Shown here one piece after another: positions 12,401 to 25,300 of a stretch of 64,000 bases of DNA. The stretch lies in the NCBI GenBank assembly GCA_028673005.1, contig CM054113.1, positions 70,475,850 to 70,539,849 of the forward strand. Reading direction: 5' to 3'. Both the position numbers and the translations under genes were made by a program. The first letter of the stretch is position 1. Each line of letters opens with the position of its first letter. This stretch comes from Tanypteryx hageni. Lineage: Eukaryota; Arthropoda; Insecta; Odonata; Petaluridae. Under the pieces are notes generated by a model that saw nothing but the letters and a program-made list of their open reading frames with translations, did not search any database and was not told the DNA's origin.

Positions 12401-13237
12401 TAGGTACTTAATGTTTTTTTTTTATCCTGCTAAAATGCAAACAGACTGATGGACAGACCCCAAAATCACGTGTCACCAGTCGAAACTACCATGACAATCT
12501 TAGCTTCCCAGCTCTTTTCCTTGCATCAAAATTTGCGCACAGACGGACAGAGAAAATTTTACGCACGGACGGACTGACAAAGCAAAAAAGAAGCTATTTA
12601 CAGAACCGCTATAAAGTTAATTAATACAGTAGTGTATGTTTTTGTTCATAATACAAAATTTGTGACCAATGCAATAAAAATTAGTTAAAGAGCTTGTTTT
12701 CATACTATTAGTTTATTGTATTTTTTTGTGTGCCCCTCCAAATATTCTTGAGAATCGTGCTGCTCTCTCCCATCCTCTCTACAGTTGGAAGGCTATAGTT
12801 ACGTCACTGAGCTAACAATAAGATACGGTATTTGTTTTTCTCTGACACTATTCGGCATGATGAACCAAATCGATATCGACTAGGGTGCAGAGCACGGGTT
12901 TAAGAACTGTATACCGGTCTATCGAGCAGAACGCATTACTGCGGATCAGTGGCGATGCCAGTGGGTGGCAACCGAGCATTTGACCTCCCCCAAGATCGCA
13001 GATAATCTTAACAAAAGCATAGAGTATGCGAGCGTCAGATGGAAATAAGATGGATCGAAAGTATCCAAATTAGAATCAGTAACTTTATTCATTAGCTTCT
13101 ATCATTACACTAAGGTTCTTGCAGATAAGTCAATAAACAAGTTATTGTATTGAAGCATTTGGCCCCTAAACTAAATATGTATCTGACTGCGCAAGTGCTG
13201 CAAATGATAACAATCCCTTCTTCTTCCATTGTGACAG
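12401..13237. other. Gene-poor DNA before the first laminin exon in view
   Basis: Contains (ACGGAC)-like scraps near 12540 and an hAT-terminus-like CAGTGGCGATGCCAGTGGG near 12955. A pyrimidine tract (CCCTTCTTCTTCC) at 13215-13228 feeds the splice acceptor at 13235-13237. I found no upstream LN exon or signal-peptide exon. Confidence 0.5.
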
Positions 13238-13384
13238 TCTTGTGATGTGTGTGACATGGGAACACCCAAAAAGTGGCATCCTGCAAGCAACGCGATTGAT
13301 GGGGCCGAAACTTGGTGGATGAGCCCTCCCCTATCGAGAGGCGCCGAATTCAACGAGGTCAATCTGACCATTGACCTGGGTCGT
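13238..13384 (+). CDS. Laminin alpha exon a: LN domain
   Basis: 49 codons, phase 0 to 0, from SCDVCDMG to the donor after DLGR. It holds the LN hallmark [14 protein letters not shown] followed by [19 protein letters not shown]. Acceptor CAG at 13235-13237, donor GTAAGT at 13385. A laminin LN domain normally has some 60 residues before this point, so at least one coding exon lies upstream. Confidence 0.93.
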
Positions 13385-16300
13385 GTAAGTATAACTTCGC
13401 TCCAACATTCAATATTCTCCTAAATTTCTCAACGAAGGTTGTGATTCCATTTAATTTAGATTTATATTTACATTATTACCCTGCAAGCCGCCAATGACCT
13501 ATGTCAAGGGGTGTCCTTACACCAGGGGTGGGCAAACTACGGCCCTCGGACCATTTATAAGGCTCGCGATGCCATTATGACAAGGAACTGTGACATGCAA
13601 TACAGATCATTTCATATGTGTTGACTAAAATTTTGACTGGAAAACCTTTTCCAGTGATGTTATACGGCTAATATATTATTAATTATTGATTTTCACTAAT
13701 AGGATCCTTCGCATTCTAAAATAACTTTCGATGTGCATTCTAATGTGGCTCGCCAAAGCATTTCCATCTGTTAATGCGGCCCGCCTCGTAAATACTTTGC
13801 CCACCCCTGCCTTACACCATACTTACGCTCTAATTACTCATTAAATCTCTATTGGCGTTTGTAATCGCATCTGGGAAGAAATTAACTGTAGTACCAAGCA
13901 TATTACGCTGCTTAAAAACCTGTGCATACCGAATTCTTTCTCGACCTCCTCGAACGACCGTAGTTAATTTCTCCACTATAGCTGACACTAGAGAATTTTA
14001 ATTGTGGCCTTGTCTAGTTTTAAAAAATCTTTGAATTTTCTCGAGCGATGCCTAAAACATGGATGAACGACGGCTTAGCCATCCACTCCAAAAAATAACT
14101 CTAATTATGTCCATTCTTCACTAAAATGGGAAACTCGGATGAAACCATTGTAAAATGATGTTGAAAAAATTGATCCAATTGATTATTGCAACACGCAAAC
14201 TCAGCAGACACGAAGAAACTATACGTATCGGTGCAACTTGCAAATTCATATAGAAAAATGTTTATACTACCAAGACTTGGGACCTCGCTGCACTGTAACA
14301 TCATCACTTTTATAGTATGCAAGATTATTCGTCTCTTTGGTATCCGCAGCCATCAGTTGATGACCAAAGTAAACGGAGCTATGGCAGTGTTCGATTTTTT
14401 CCGATTTATTATGCATGTACTTTATAAGTACAATAGATAGTTTGAGGAATTAGCTTTGACACCCTAGCGAGCCTCTGAACTCTGGTTCTCTGTGTACCCT
14501 CCAAATTACCACAGCTAAGCGCTGCGCTTAATACAATGAAAATGATATTATAGTAACATCCCCGGCCGTCTTTAGGCATGTGGAAAGCAGCTCCCCCCAC
14601 AACGTTCGTATGTCCCAATATTTTATTCATAGTCGAGCAAAGCATATAAATGCAGAAAGGCCGCTTTAATAAAATATTCGAAAATGTCATTGCCGTCAGT
14701 TCTGACTTAAGAGTTGACACCATAAGAATGTTGATGATGTAAAACAAGCCTCACAGGGCGGCCGCCCTTAGGCACTTGCCTACTCTTCCTATCGATAAAA
14801 CCGCCCCTGATAACCCCTCCATATTCGTGGAGTTTACGTTTCTGGAAAACGGCGCGAACGAAGAAATCGCGAATATAAAAACTAAATGGTTACGGAAAAT
14901 TCTACTTGTGAAATGAACTATTTTCGCTTTTCATAGCTCTCATTTCACTTCCTTTGCATTTTGGGACCATAGTTTAATTACAGTCAGTACTGTAGTGGAG
15001 GGTATATGGTGTAATACGCCATATACCCTCTGCTTTTATATGAATGAATAGGGCATACCCTCTGCTTTTTCGATCAAATAGCGTATACCCTGGCCTTATG
15101 AGGAATTATACAGGTTGATTGAAAAAAAATAGCTAATTCCTCCTTTTTTCGTGGTCCCAAATATTGAAGCTGCATCTGCAATTCTTGAAAATCTGCGGTC
15201 CACGAAGAGATTTAATACCAATACTCTGATACTACTTTTGTTTCGATCAGATTGAAGAATACTGTACTTATTATTTTTGAATTTTTTATATACATCACTA
15301 AAATATAATTGAAATAAAATTTTCAAGGAAAATCAAAGTAAGCTCATGCATTTTCTCCTGCCATCGTAACATTATAGTCATGTACTTTGCTCTTAAAAAA
15401 CTGGGTAAGACCCTCTCCATCCCTCAAAGTTTTACTTCCATGTACGGTATACCCTCTGCTTTTTAAGACTACAGCACTGATTACAGTATTTTTCATAAGT
15501 GCGAAGAGATGGTAGAAACTACTGTTAATTGCACGTGTGCATATGATGAGTAGGATAAACACAATTAAAGAGTATAGCATCTCATTTACCACTCCCCCAG
15601 TTGTTTTCCACAGCCATAGTGTTATTACTTAGTAGTATGTTTTTACTAAGTATTTGTTGTACTTCATACAACTGGATTACCTGTACTGATTTTTTTGCAA
15701 ATGTATCAATAATGTGCTGATATATGCTATTAATGCAAAAATAAAATAAAAGGGAAGTTTTTATAATGGTTCAATTGTTTCATAATATTAATTAAAAATA
15801 ATTTTCTATATACATATAATACATACAATTAAATTTTTACCATGCATTATAAAATGCAGATTTTTCTAAAGATTATTTTGTTTGAATTTGAATATTGTTA
15901 AATTTGAATTTTTAAGAGAAATGTTTAATAATAAATTTTTTTTTATTTCAGGAATTTCATGTGGTATACATATTCATCAAAATGGCAATTTCACCACGAC
16001 CTGGAGTTTGGGCACTTGAAAGATCGACAGACAATGGAAAAACATTTCGACCATGGCAGTATTTTGCTGGCTCATCAGAGTTCGTATTACATGTTCACCT
16101 GCAATTTGCCAAAAAATATGACATTCCTGCTGAAATGATTTAATACAATTTGTAATTGAAACTGGAGCAATACCAATTTGGCAGAGACTTACATCTTGAA
16201 TACAATATGCAGCAAGGCATTATTCCATTAAAACTGAGTTTTACTTTGAGTAGAAATAAGTTTAAAATGTGAGAAATATGCAGGAGGATATCAATCTCTG

Positions 16301-19300
16301 GTATAGAGTAAAATGGGGAGAGAACTTCATTATAAATTTGAATGTATATTCTTTATTTATTAGGTTGAGCTTTGGAGACTAAAGTGCATACCTATTCAGC
16401 CAAATTTTTTATTACAAATTGTTCTTAAAACCGTCAAATCATTCAATGCTATGATATTATTAAGGTAATATTTATCTGAGGATTTTTTTCCATTTTCAGT
16501 GAATGTTTGGAGCATTTTGGTGTTACAGCATCAAATAAAATTGATGCAGATGACTCTGTCCTTTGTATAACAGAGTTTTCAAAAGTCATTCCATTACGAA
16601 AAGGGGAGGTTAGTTAGATATTCTTGCTTGCTTGGTTAATGGAAAACACTTTGATTTGTGATTAAATATTCTTTGATAGACATTTATACAATTCTGGAAG
16701 AAGTTCAAAAATGGCATTCACCGAATTTATCTTTCAGATGGTGATAAAATTAACAGAGAATCGCCCTTCTGCTAAGGACTTCTATAATTCAACAGCTCTC
16801 CAAGAATGGACTAAAGCCACTAATGTACGCTTGAGACTTATACGAACTAAGACTTTCCTTGGTGACCTCATGTCACTTAATCCTCATGATCCAACAGTCA
16901 CTCGCAGAGTAAGTGATTTATTCTCATATTGCATTCTATTCTTAATCATCTACATCCTTTACATACTGTGTATTTCTTAATTAGTCATTATGAAAATAAG
17001 CCATGACAATAATTGTTTTTGATGCAGTACTTCTATGCAATAAAAGATATAAGTATTGGTGGATCCTGTGTTTGCAATGGGCATGCTGATGAATGTAGTG
17101 ACACAGATCCTAATGACCCTTACAAACTCCTCTGCAAATGTCAGCACAATACATGCGGAACAAACTGTGAAAGATGCTGTGAAGGATATGTGCAAAAGCC
17201 TTGGAGACCATCAAAAACTTATGATCCCTTCATCTGCGAACGTAAGAAAAACCCATAAGCTTTAAATTTCTTTTAACTTGATGGTTATTGTAACCAAATT
17301 CAATTTTTATCCAACTTAATGTAACTATGTTATTTTGTTAAAATTTTATAAATGAGGTTATACATCTGTAACTTGGCATAATAGATTTAGTGCACTTATT
17401 TATGTTTTTGATGGATAATATTTCTGAAAGATAATAAGATAGCAATACAATTGCAACTAATGATTTTATATTAATTAAATAAAGATGGTCATTGTATTTC
17501 TATTTAATAATGTATTTAAATCTGCTTGTTGAAAGCTCATTTAACAATTTCAATTCCTTCACAATGAGCAGTATTTGGAAATTTTATCTTTAATCAACTA
17601 AATGAAGTCAAAACTCCATAAAGGCTGTTACTAAAGAGTGTTTAAATTTGTACAATAATTTTGAAGAATTGTTATCAATTAACACAGTTTTGAATTAAAA
17701 GAGATTTTGGTGGGTGGGAGTCAACACAGCTACAGTAGCGCTGTCAATGGTGAGAAAGTGACAAGAAATGATACTACTACGGCATACAAACATATTATGG
17801 AAATTTGAAGATGAGGAATTATGGCACTTTACGTTAGGGCAGCGTTTCCAAACTGGTGGTTGACAAATGCATAGGGGTATGCAAAATTAATCTGAGGGGT
17901 TCGCGAGAATAATTTGGTAATGGTGTATTTTTCACTGTCTTGGTTCTACAATTTTTACCCAAATTTTAATTTCTTTTAAATTAGTTGCATGGTTTTATTT
18001 TCAATATTTTATATTCTTCAAGAATTATATTTGAATTTTACAGGGTACTAACTAGAAACTAATGAGAATATCAGAGATTCTGATTTTATTGTTAACGTTT
18101 ACATACTATGTGCTATATAAACTTTTTATTTTTCATGAATTAAACAAGTTCAAAAAGATATGTTTTTACAAAATTTAGTCTCCTTTATATGTAAGGGGTT
18201 TGCTGCAAAAACTGTTGCAACTCGAGAGGTTTGCAAAGATAAAAGTTTAATCCAAGGGGTTCCCAATGAGAAATAGATTAGCTTAAGGGATTTGTGAAGT
18301 GAAAAAATTTGGGAACTGCTGCTTTAGGGGATTTCCTGTCCTCCTCATCCTCCCAGATTGGGTTAGAAAAGTGAGTTTTGAGTTGATTTCCTTTCCATGT
18401 TCACTTTGATCCTCCCCATCGAGTTGGGTTGCATTCATCTTCAGTGATATTACTCATCGTCGTTTGTTTCTTCACTATTTTGCAATATTTTAGCTTCAAA
18501 TGCCTTCTCTAAAGTAGCATGAACTATCAGTCAGAGAAGAAGCAAACATAAAGTTTCTGTAGGAACATGGAGTGCTCACAAGTGAATGCAAGTGTGCTAG
18601 AGCCCATCAAATGCATCTCTACTTCGGCTATAAATTCCGATGGCATTGCAGTGTAGCAGGATGCAGCAATAGACTGAGGATGTGTGTGGGAAACTGGTTT
18701 GAGGGATCACCTATAATGGCACCACTGTCCCTGCACCATAGAAGTACCATTTCTGTAGTAGTACCATTTCTTGCTACTTTCTCACCATCAACAGCACTAC
18801 TGTTACTGTCTTGACCTTCCAATTGTTATTAGAACAGTACCAAAATTATTTATGATACAAATTTCGCGATCTTAAGTGACTTTTAAAAATATTATTCTTT
18901 GTTATGTATGCATTATAAATAAGTTTAAGTTAATCTTAGATTATCATATTTTCAGCATGCAATTGCTTTGGACACAGTGATAAATGTGAATATGATGCAA
19001 AAGTTGATAAACATAAAAAGTCTTTGGATATCTATGGAAATTATAATGGAGGGGGTGTATGCAAACATTGTAAGCATAATACTGATGGAGTTAACTGCAA
19101 CAAGTGCAAGCCAGGTTTCTATCGCTTAAAGGGAATTCCACTTAATGCTACAAACATTTGTAGTCGTAAGTATGAACTTTTATCAAGTATAGATCATAAA
19201 CCTGAGTAAGCTTAAAGAAGATGTTAACCATCAGCAACTTGATCCTTTTATCATCATCAATAAAATATATTTGATGATAAAATAAACATTAAATGTGGAA

Positions 19301-22300
19301 AATGACAATATTAGCACTCCATAGCTATTATATTATAATTGTTTTATTTAATACAGTGAGTACCCTTTTAGCTTAATTTTTAAGTTTTTTTAAAGCAATA
19401 AAATTATTTTTGTACGTTTGATATTAAATGGTGTACAAGAAACACATTTCCAAATTTTATTCAGCCAGATAATTTTTCTTAATAAATTACTTCCTTTTAG
19501 CTTAATTTTTAAGTTTTTTTAAAGCAATAAAATTATTTTTGTACGTTTGATATTAAATGGTGTACAATAAACACATTTCCAAATTTTATTCAGCCAGATA
19601 ATTTTTCTTAATAAATTACTTCCTGTGCTCATTTGGAATTAATTTTTCAACTAGCTTGCAAATGTGACAAGAAACACACAACAGGCAGCTGTGCAGATGA
19701 AACTGGTTTGTGTGAATGCAAGCCCGAATTCAATCCTCCTGATTGCAAAAGTTGCCGGGTTGGTTATTATGAATATCCAAAATGCCATCCATGTGAGTGC
19801 AATAGCAGTCGAACTGAGGGAAAACACTGCCATCCTGATGGAGGACAGTGCATTTGCAAGCCAAATTATTCTGGACAGCGGTGTGACACTTGTGCAGATG
19901 GTTATTTTGATTTCCCAAACTGCTTACGTAAGTATCTAATGATTCAATATATGGCTTGTGCTTTATTTTCCTTTATGCCTATATTTTTTCAATATACACA
20001 ATAGATTAACTTTAATTTAATTTTTTTAGCTTGTAGATGCAGCTCTGATGGTGCTTTAAATAATACTTGTGATAAAGATATGGGAAAATGTTTCTGCAAG
20101 AAAAATTTTGCAGGACGAACTTGTGATAAATGTCGTGTTGGTTATTATGGATTTCCTAAATGTGAAAGTAAGTATAACATTTAAATTATTTCTTTATATT
20201 ATCTATTAATTTTTCCTGCAAAACAAGAACCATAACATGAAAAATTTTATCTTAAAACGTTTTATTATAGTAAATTTTCCCATGAAAGAACTATGCTGCA
20301 AAATTAGTTTGCTTTTCAGACAATTTGAAATGAATTTCATCATAGCAGGAAATTCAGTTGCTTCATATAAATATACTTATACACTGCCAACTGGATGAAC
20401 TTTTTTTCCTAACAAAGGGCTCCAAAAATTGATTTGCATCTTACTGGCCAACAGTATCAAGGTATCCAATCATAAAATCTGCATAGGAACAGATTAGATT
20501 AGGGTTCTCAAACACATCAGTAACAATAAGTGGACTGCAAGAAGACCCTTAACTAAATCTTCCCTATTTCTCACACAGTTTCAATTTCTCCAGACATTCA
20601 CTCTCACTTTTCACTAGTGGTGGAGATTGCCCCTGCCTTTTGATGCACTCTTAAAACCACTCTTTACGAAAATCCTGGATTTGCCAAAAAAGATTAAGTC
20701 CTTCAAACAGTGGCAAAATACACCCAGCAGTTGGAATAGTATTCTTCTATCATGTCTTATATGGGAATGAGCAATAAACTGCGGGTATATATAATAAGTG
20801 TCAATTTAATACACATATACTTGAATTTGGTGCTGGACTTGCTCTATGGCTAGTCACAGTATGCAGAGTGTTTCATCCAATCATTTAGCAACTAGAAATC
20901 ATGAGATACAAGGCTGGGAGGTTAATCTCCAATTGCTCTCTCAAGGAAGAAATGTATGTAAATAAATAATAAGAATACCTTTTTAGCAGTGCTTAAGACA
21001 GTGACACTGCCATTCTTATAGATGAATACATAAGTATATATACTTAATTTATGAGAAATATGATTTAGTACTTTTATACTAAGAATTTAGATATTTATAT
21101 TTTAGATTTTGGACAATATCACTTAACTTTCCAGCATTAAAAGTATTTCAGAAAATAACTTCCACTGATTTTGAAACCCTTTCAAAAATTTTTATATGAC
21201 TATGTAGAAAAATTATCACTGCAGCCTGTATAAATTAAATTATTGTTAAAATAACTATCATAATTGATAGTAAACTAATATTTTAAAATGAAATTCACCT
21301 TTGCATTAAATTTCAGAGAAGCTGATAGTTTTTTTCTACATTTTTCATTTTCTAGACTGCACGTGCCATAAGAGAGGGACACAGCCTGATATATGCAATA
21401 GGAAGAATGGAGCTTGTTTATGTAAGGCAGGTTACAGAGGTCGAAGTTGTAACCAGTGTTCAGAAGACAAGTATAACTTTCCTAATTGCATTCCATGTGG
21501 TTGCTTCAGAAAAGGAAGCTCCTCTCAAGCTTGCAGTGCCTCTGGAAAATGTCGATGCCATCCTAATTATGCAGGAGAAAAATGCAACCAATGCAATGCT
21601 GGTTTTTATCAGTATTCTGATTGTTTGGGTGAGCTATTTTATTATTAAACACAAAATTCTATTTTTATGCTATAAATAGCTTTATCTAAGCATTACTTTG
21701 CTGGAGAAACTCCCTTAACATGTTCTTGCAAGCAGAATTTTTCTGAGGTGTCAACATTGGACCTTTCACGTATGTGCCATTATATGGCAGAGGCATAGAT
21801 TATCCGCATAAAATTAAGCATTTCCTGCAATCTATAAGATCATGTACATATGCTATATTAAAAAAATCAATGCTATGTACATTGCACAAACTTTTTAATA
21901 TTGGGCACCTGGTCTTGCTACACTCTATCCTGACTGGAAGGAACTCTGAAGAAGCACTGTTGCTATAAAAAAAAACAAAACCACAATTTTTTTTTACAGG
22001 TAAATACTATCAATATATTGATAACCTCATTTATGTGAAAATCGAACTTGATAAATAGTTGTACCATACATAGATATTCAGCATTTTGTGGATTGGCAAA
22101 GCCATATAGGCACTCAAGCATTATTACTGAATGAACATTGTCATATGACATCCAAGGACTGAGGAGAGCTGAGCATAAAACTTGAGTTATTATAATGTCG
22201 CTGGATGCTATATAGTTATTTTTTGAGAAATATGGCATATGTAGTATTGTTAATGACACCAATCACTATAACTACATGTATGTTAGTCAACATCATTAGA

Positions 22301-25300
22301 GCCGTTTTTGAATATATCTACATTTTGAGAAAATCAACCTGAATAAATTAACTCAGTAGTGGTGTCCAACCTTTAAACTTTTTGGGCTGGAGGCTACTTA
22401 GCTTGCCCAAAACTCTGGGAGGGCCCCCTCCCTCCCATAACTCGGTGGGTTCCTTCCATGATATTCTGTTAATTGGAAGGGATTGGTGTGTTCCATTGAG
22501 CAGGGGGCAACCCCTCCCGCCCATATGATCTACAACAAAATACCAAATTTATAGTTTTTCATTCTGATGTCATTAAAAATTTACTTTTTTAAATCTGGTA
22601 CATATGATGATACAGCAAGTGTCATACAATTCTTTAAATACTTCTCAGAAAGATGATTCCTGTGTTTGGTTTTTATGACATTCATCTGTGAAAATGCCAT
22701 CTTGCAAAGGTATTTACAGAAGATGACATTGTTTTTGAAATTTTAAATAATAAATCGAGTAAAAATAAATATACAAGCTTTCTTTGTTGTGAAGTTAAAT
22801 GAAAAATTTAACCACCTTATACATAAAAACAGTGAATACTGGTGATAGTACACACAAACACATACATCTACCTGGTTTATGGAAAACTAATTCTCTCCAG
22901 GGATGTAAGTATTATGCATGCGAGTTTACGGGAAAATGATTCCATGCCAGGGACTCACGCAAATGACACACACACATACACAGAAAATCAGACTACACCA
23001 GTAGTTATTTTTAACCCTAAATGCACATTTCGACATCAACAATGCCATTATCAACAGGAAAATTATGGAATTAACATTGACTGAAAGCAGAATTTATATA
23101 GGTGCCAGAAATGTGTTGTGATTGGTGGAATGCATTGATGGTTGGTTTTGAGAACAAAGCGAAAGGTGATAGGACCGGAGTCATTGTTCATTATTTCATC
23201 TTTGTGTTGGTGAATGTGTCTGTGTGTGTGTGTACTATCACCAGTATTTACTTATTATTTTTTGTGTCTATAAGGTGGTTAAATTTTTCATTTAATAAAT
23301 CGAGTGTTGATGAAGATGTAGAGAGAAAAGACCAAGAAGACTCTTTGCCGGCACCTTCTTCTAAAGAAATCAGACATGCTTTGGCTGTTCTTAGAAGATA
23401 CCTAGAGTTAAGAGGAGGAGAGCTGGAGGAGTTCAGCCATTTGTACAAGGTGGAAGATCAAAGAGAATTTGATTCAAAAGACGTTGGACAACTTTTTTAA
23501 AACAACATAATATTTGAATTGGGTAAAGTAATTGTTTAAAAAGTAATTAAAATTTGCATATATTCTATTTTTGAATTTTATTATTTAACCTATCTGAAAT
23601 ACTCAACCTCCATATAAATGAATCAGCCAGTTAATTGAATCAAATAATGGTTTACCAACTTGATTTTACTAAGTGGCACCCACTGTATAATACTAGAGAT
23701 TTCCCATTGAAAATCAACATGAGTGTTATATTGATTTCAATCCACTCAGAAAGTGAAACACTTGATCGGCCAGATTTTTAGTTTGTTCCTTGTTGGTTTC
23801 AATCAAACGTTTTGGTCATTTTGTTAGAACTTGATCTAAACATTGAGAGTGCAACAGACCAATCTCTACAATGTAGTTTGCTGTGAAAGTACAACCAGTA
23901 GTGACCTGCCTCGTGCATCTCGCTCTCCTCTTCCTCACATGGCTCTCCCCTCCTTACCGCCCCTTCAACCTCTCATTTGCACAACACATTCCCATCTTCC
24001 ACGCAGTTTACTCCCTTTCTTACCGCCCTTACCACCATGCACTGGGACATCTGACTGGACTTTATAGACTTTGTCAAATTATATATAGATTCAATACTAG
24101 CTGCACCAGCACAAAGAGTGTGTGGAATATTGCAATCTATTAACACTCACTGGCAACTGTTCCAGCAGAGCACACACACACAGATCATCTATTATGATTT
24201 TCAGCTATTTCGGAATGCAAATTTGATGTCCACTGCCTTTTGTATCACTACCAGTACAAACATTCTGTTTAGTAGTAACTTCCATTTTGATCACTGTTTG
24301 TAGCTCAATCAGGGCTGCAAACTCGAACTCGGTGTACTCGTTATTTTTCTTGAACTTGAACTCGCAATATATTATCGAGTTATCGAGTTCTGATTGGAAA
24401 AGGATTGCCCATCCTCTTCACATGTATATAGTTAGACAAGACTTAAATATCTATTAGTTTAGTTTAATAGTAAATCATATCTAATGTGTATAAAATTTTG
24501 TATGTTATTTTATATTTAAAAATCTGTATGCAAAAAAATTGTATATTATATTTTATAAAACTACAAATGCCATGTTTTGAAACTTATACAAACAAATGAA
24601 AATTAAATTTGCATGTAATTTGTGTATATTTGAGTGATCGAGCCCTTGAGCAAATCTTTTCCCTCATTTTCGAAAGATCTGGACTCTAGAATGATGGAAT
24701 GTTCTAAAACAGTGGTTGCGAACCTTTTCAAGCCTGCATGCCAAAATTAATGAAATACAAAAATCATTTTTTGCTCGCATTCCAGCCATAAGCATGAAAA
24801 CAGGTGGGGATGGCACTATCAATGTTTTCCTAGCTATATAGGAAAATATGCATTTCTTTTGATTATTTGTTTAACAATAACAGGATTAATAATAGTGTTT
24901 CATGTGGTTTAAAATATTTTAAATCCTCTGACATTCACATATTATCATATTCCTGTCCCGATTATAACCCAATTTTCAAAATTTTATCATTCTTTTTAAT
25001 CACACCATATTTTTCAGTCTACCAATCTGGAAAACACCTATCACTTTCTTTTTTATAAGTTTTGCTTTTTAAATTCCGCAATTATACAAGGAAAGAAATA
25101 AAGGAAATAAAACAGTAGTTAATCAAAACCAAAATTAATCAATAAGAACAGCATTAGGTTCTCTACTCCAATCTTTGACTTCACGCACAAATCAGCCATG
25201 CTGTACTGGCATATGAACGTTAAAAAACTCACCCTCCGCCTTTGAGAAGAAATAGGATACTGTATAAGTAGCAAATTCAGCATCCCGAAGGAAAATGTTC

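Larger units (their letters stand above)
13385..15951 (+). other. Laminin intron 1 (2.6 kb) with MITEs
   Basis: Contains two hAT MITEs (13523-13809 and 14985-15479) and a hAT terminus at 14741-14808. The stretches 13818-14740 and 15488-15951 hold nothing else I recognise. Confidence 0.8.

Noticed and set aside
16081..16143. Continuation of exon b past 16079 to a stop
   Set aside because: It does not match the LN domain, and splicing at 16080 to 16500 restores it exactly in phase.
18572..18822. Frames of 80 and 64 codons in intron 5
   Set aside because: They overlap on opposite strands, match nothing and are not bounded by usable splice sites.
23843..24303. Overlapping + strand frames with Pro/Leu-rich sequence
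   Set aside because: Alternative frames over the same C/T-rich stretch, with no motif or splice context.
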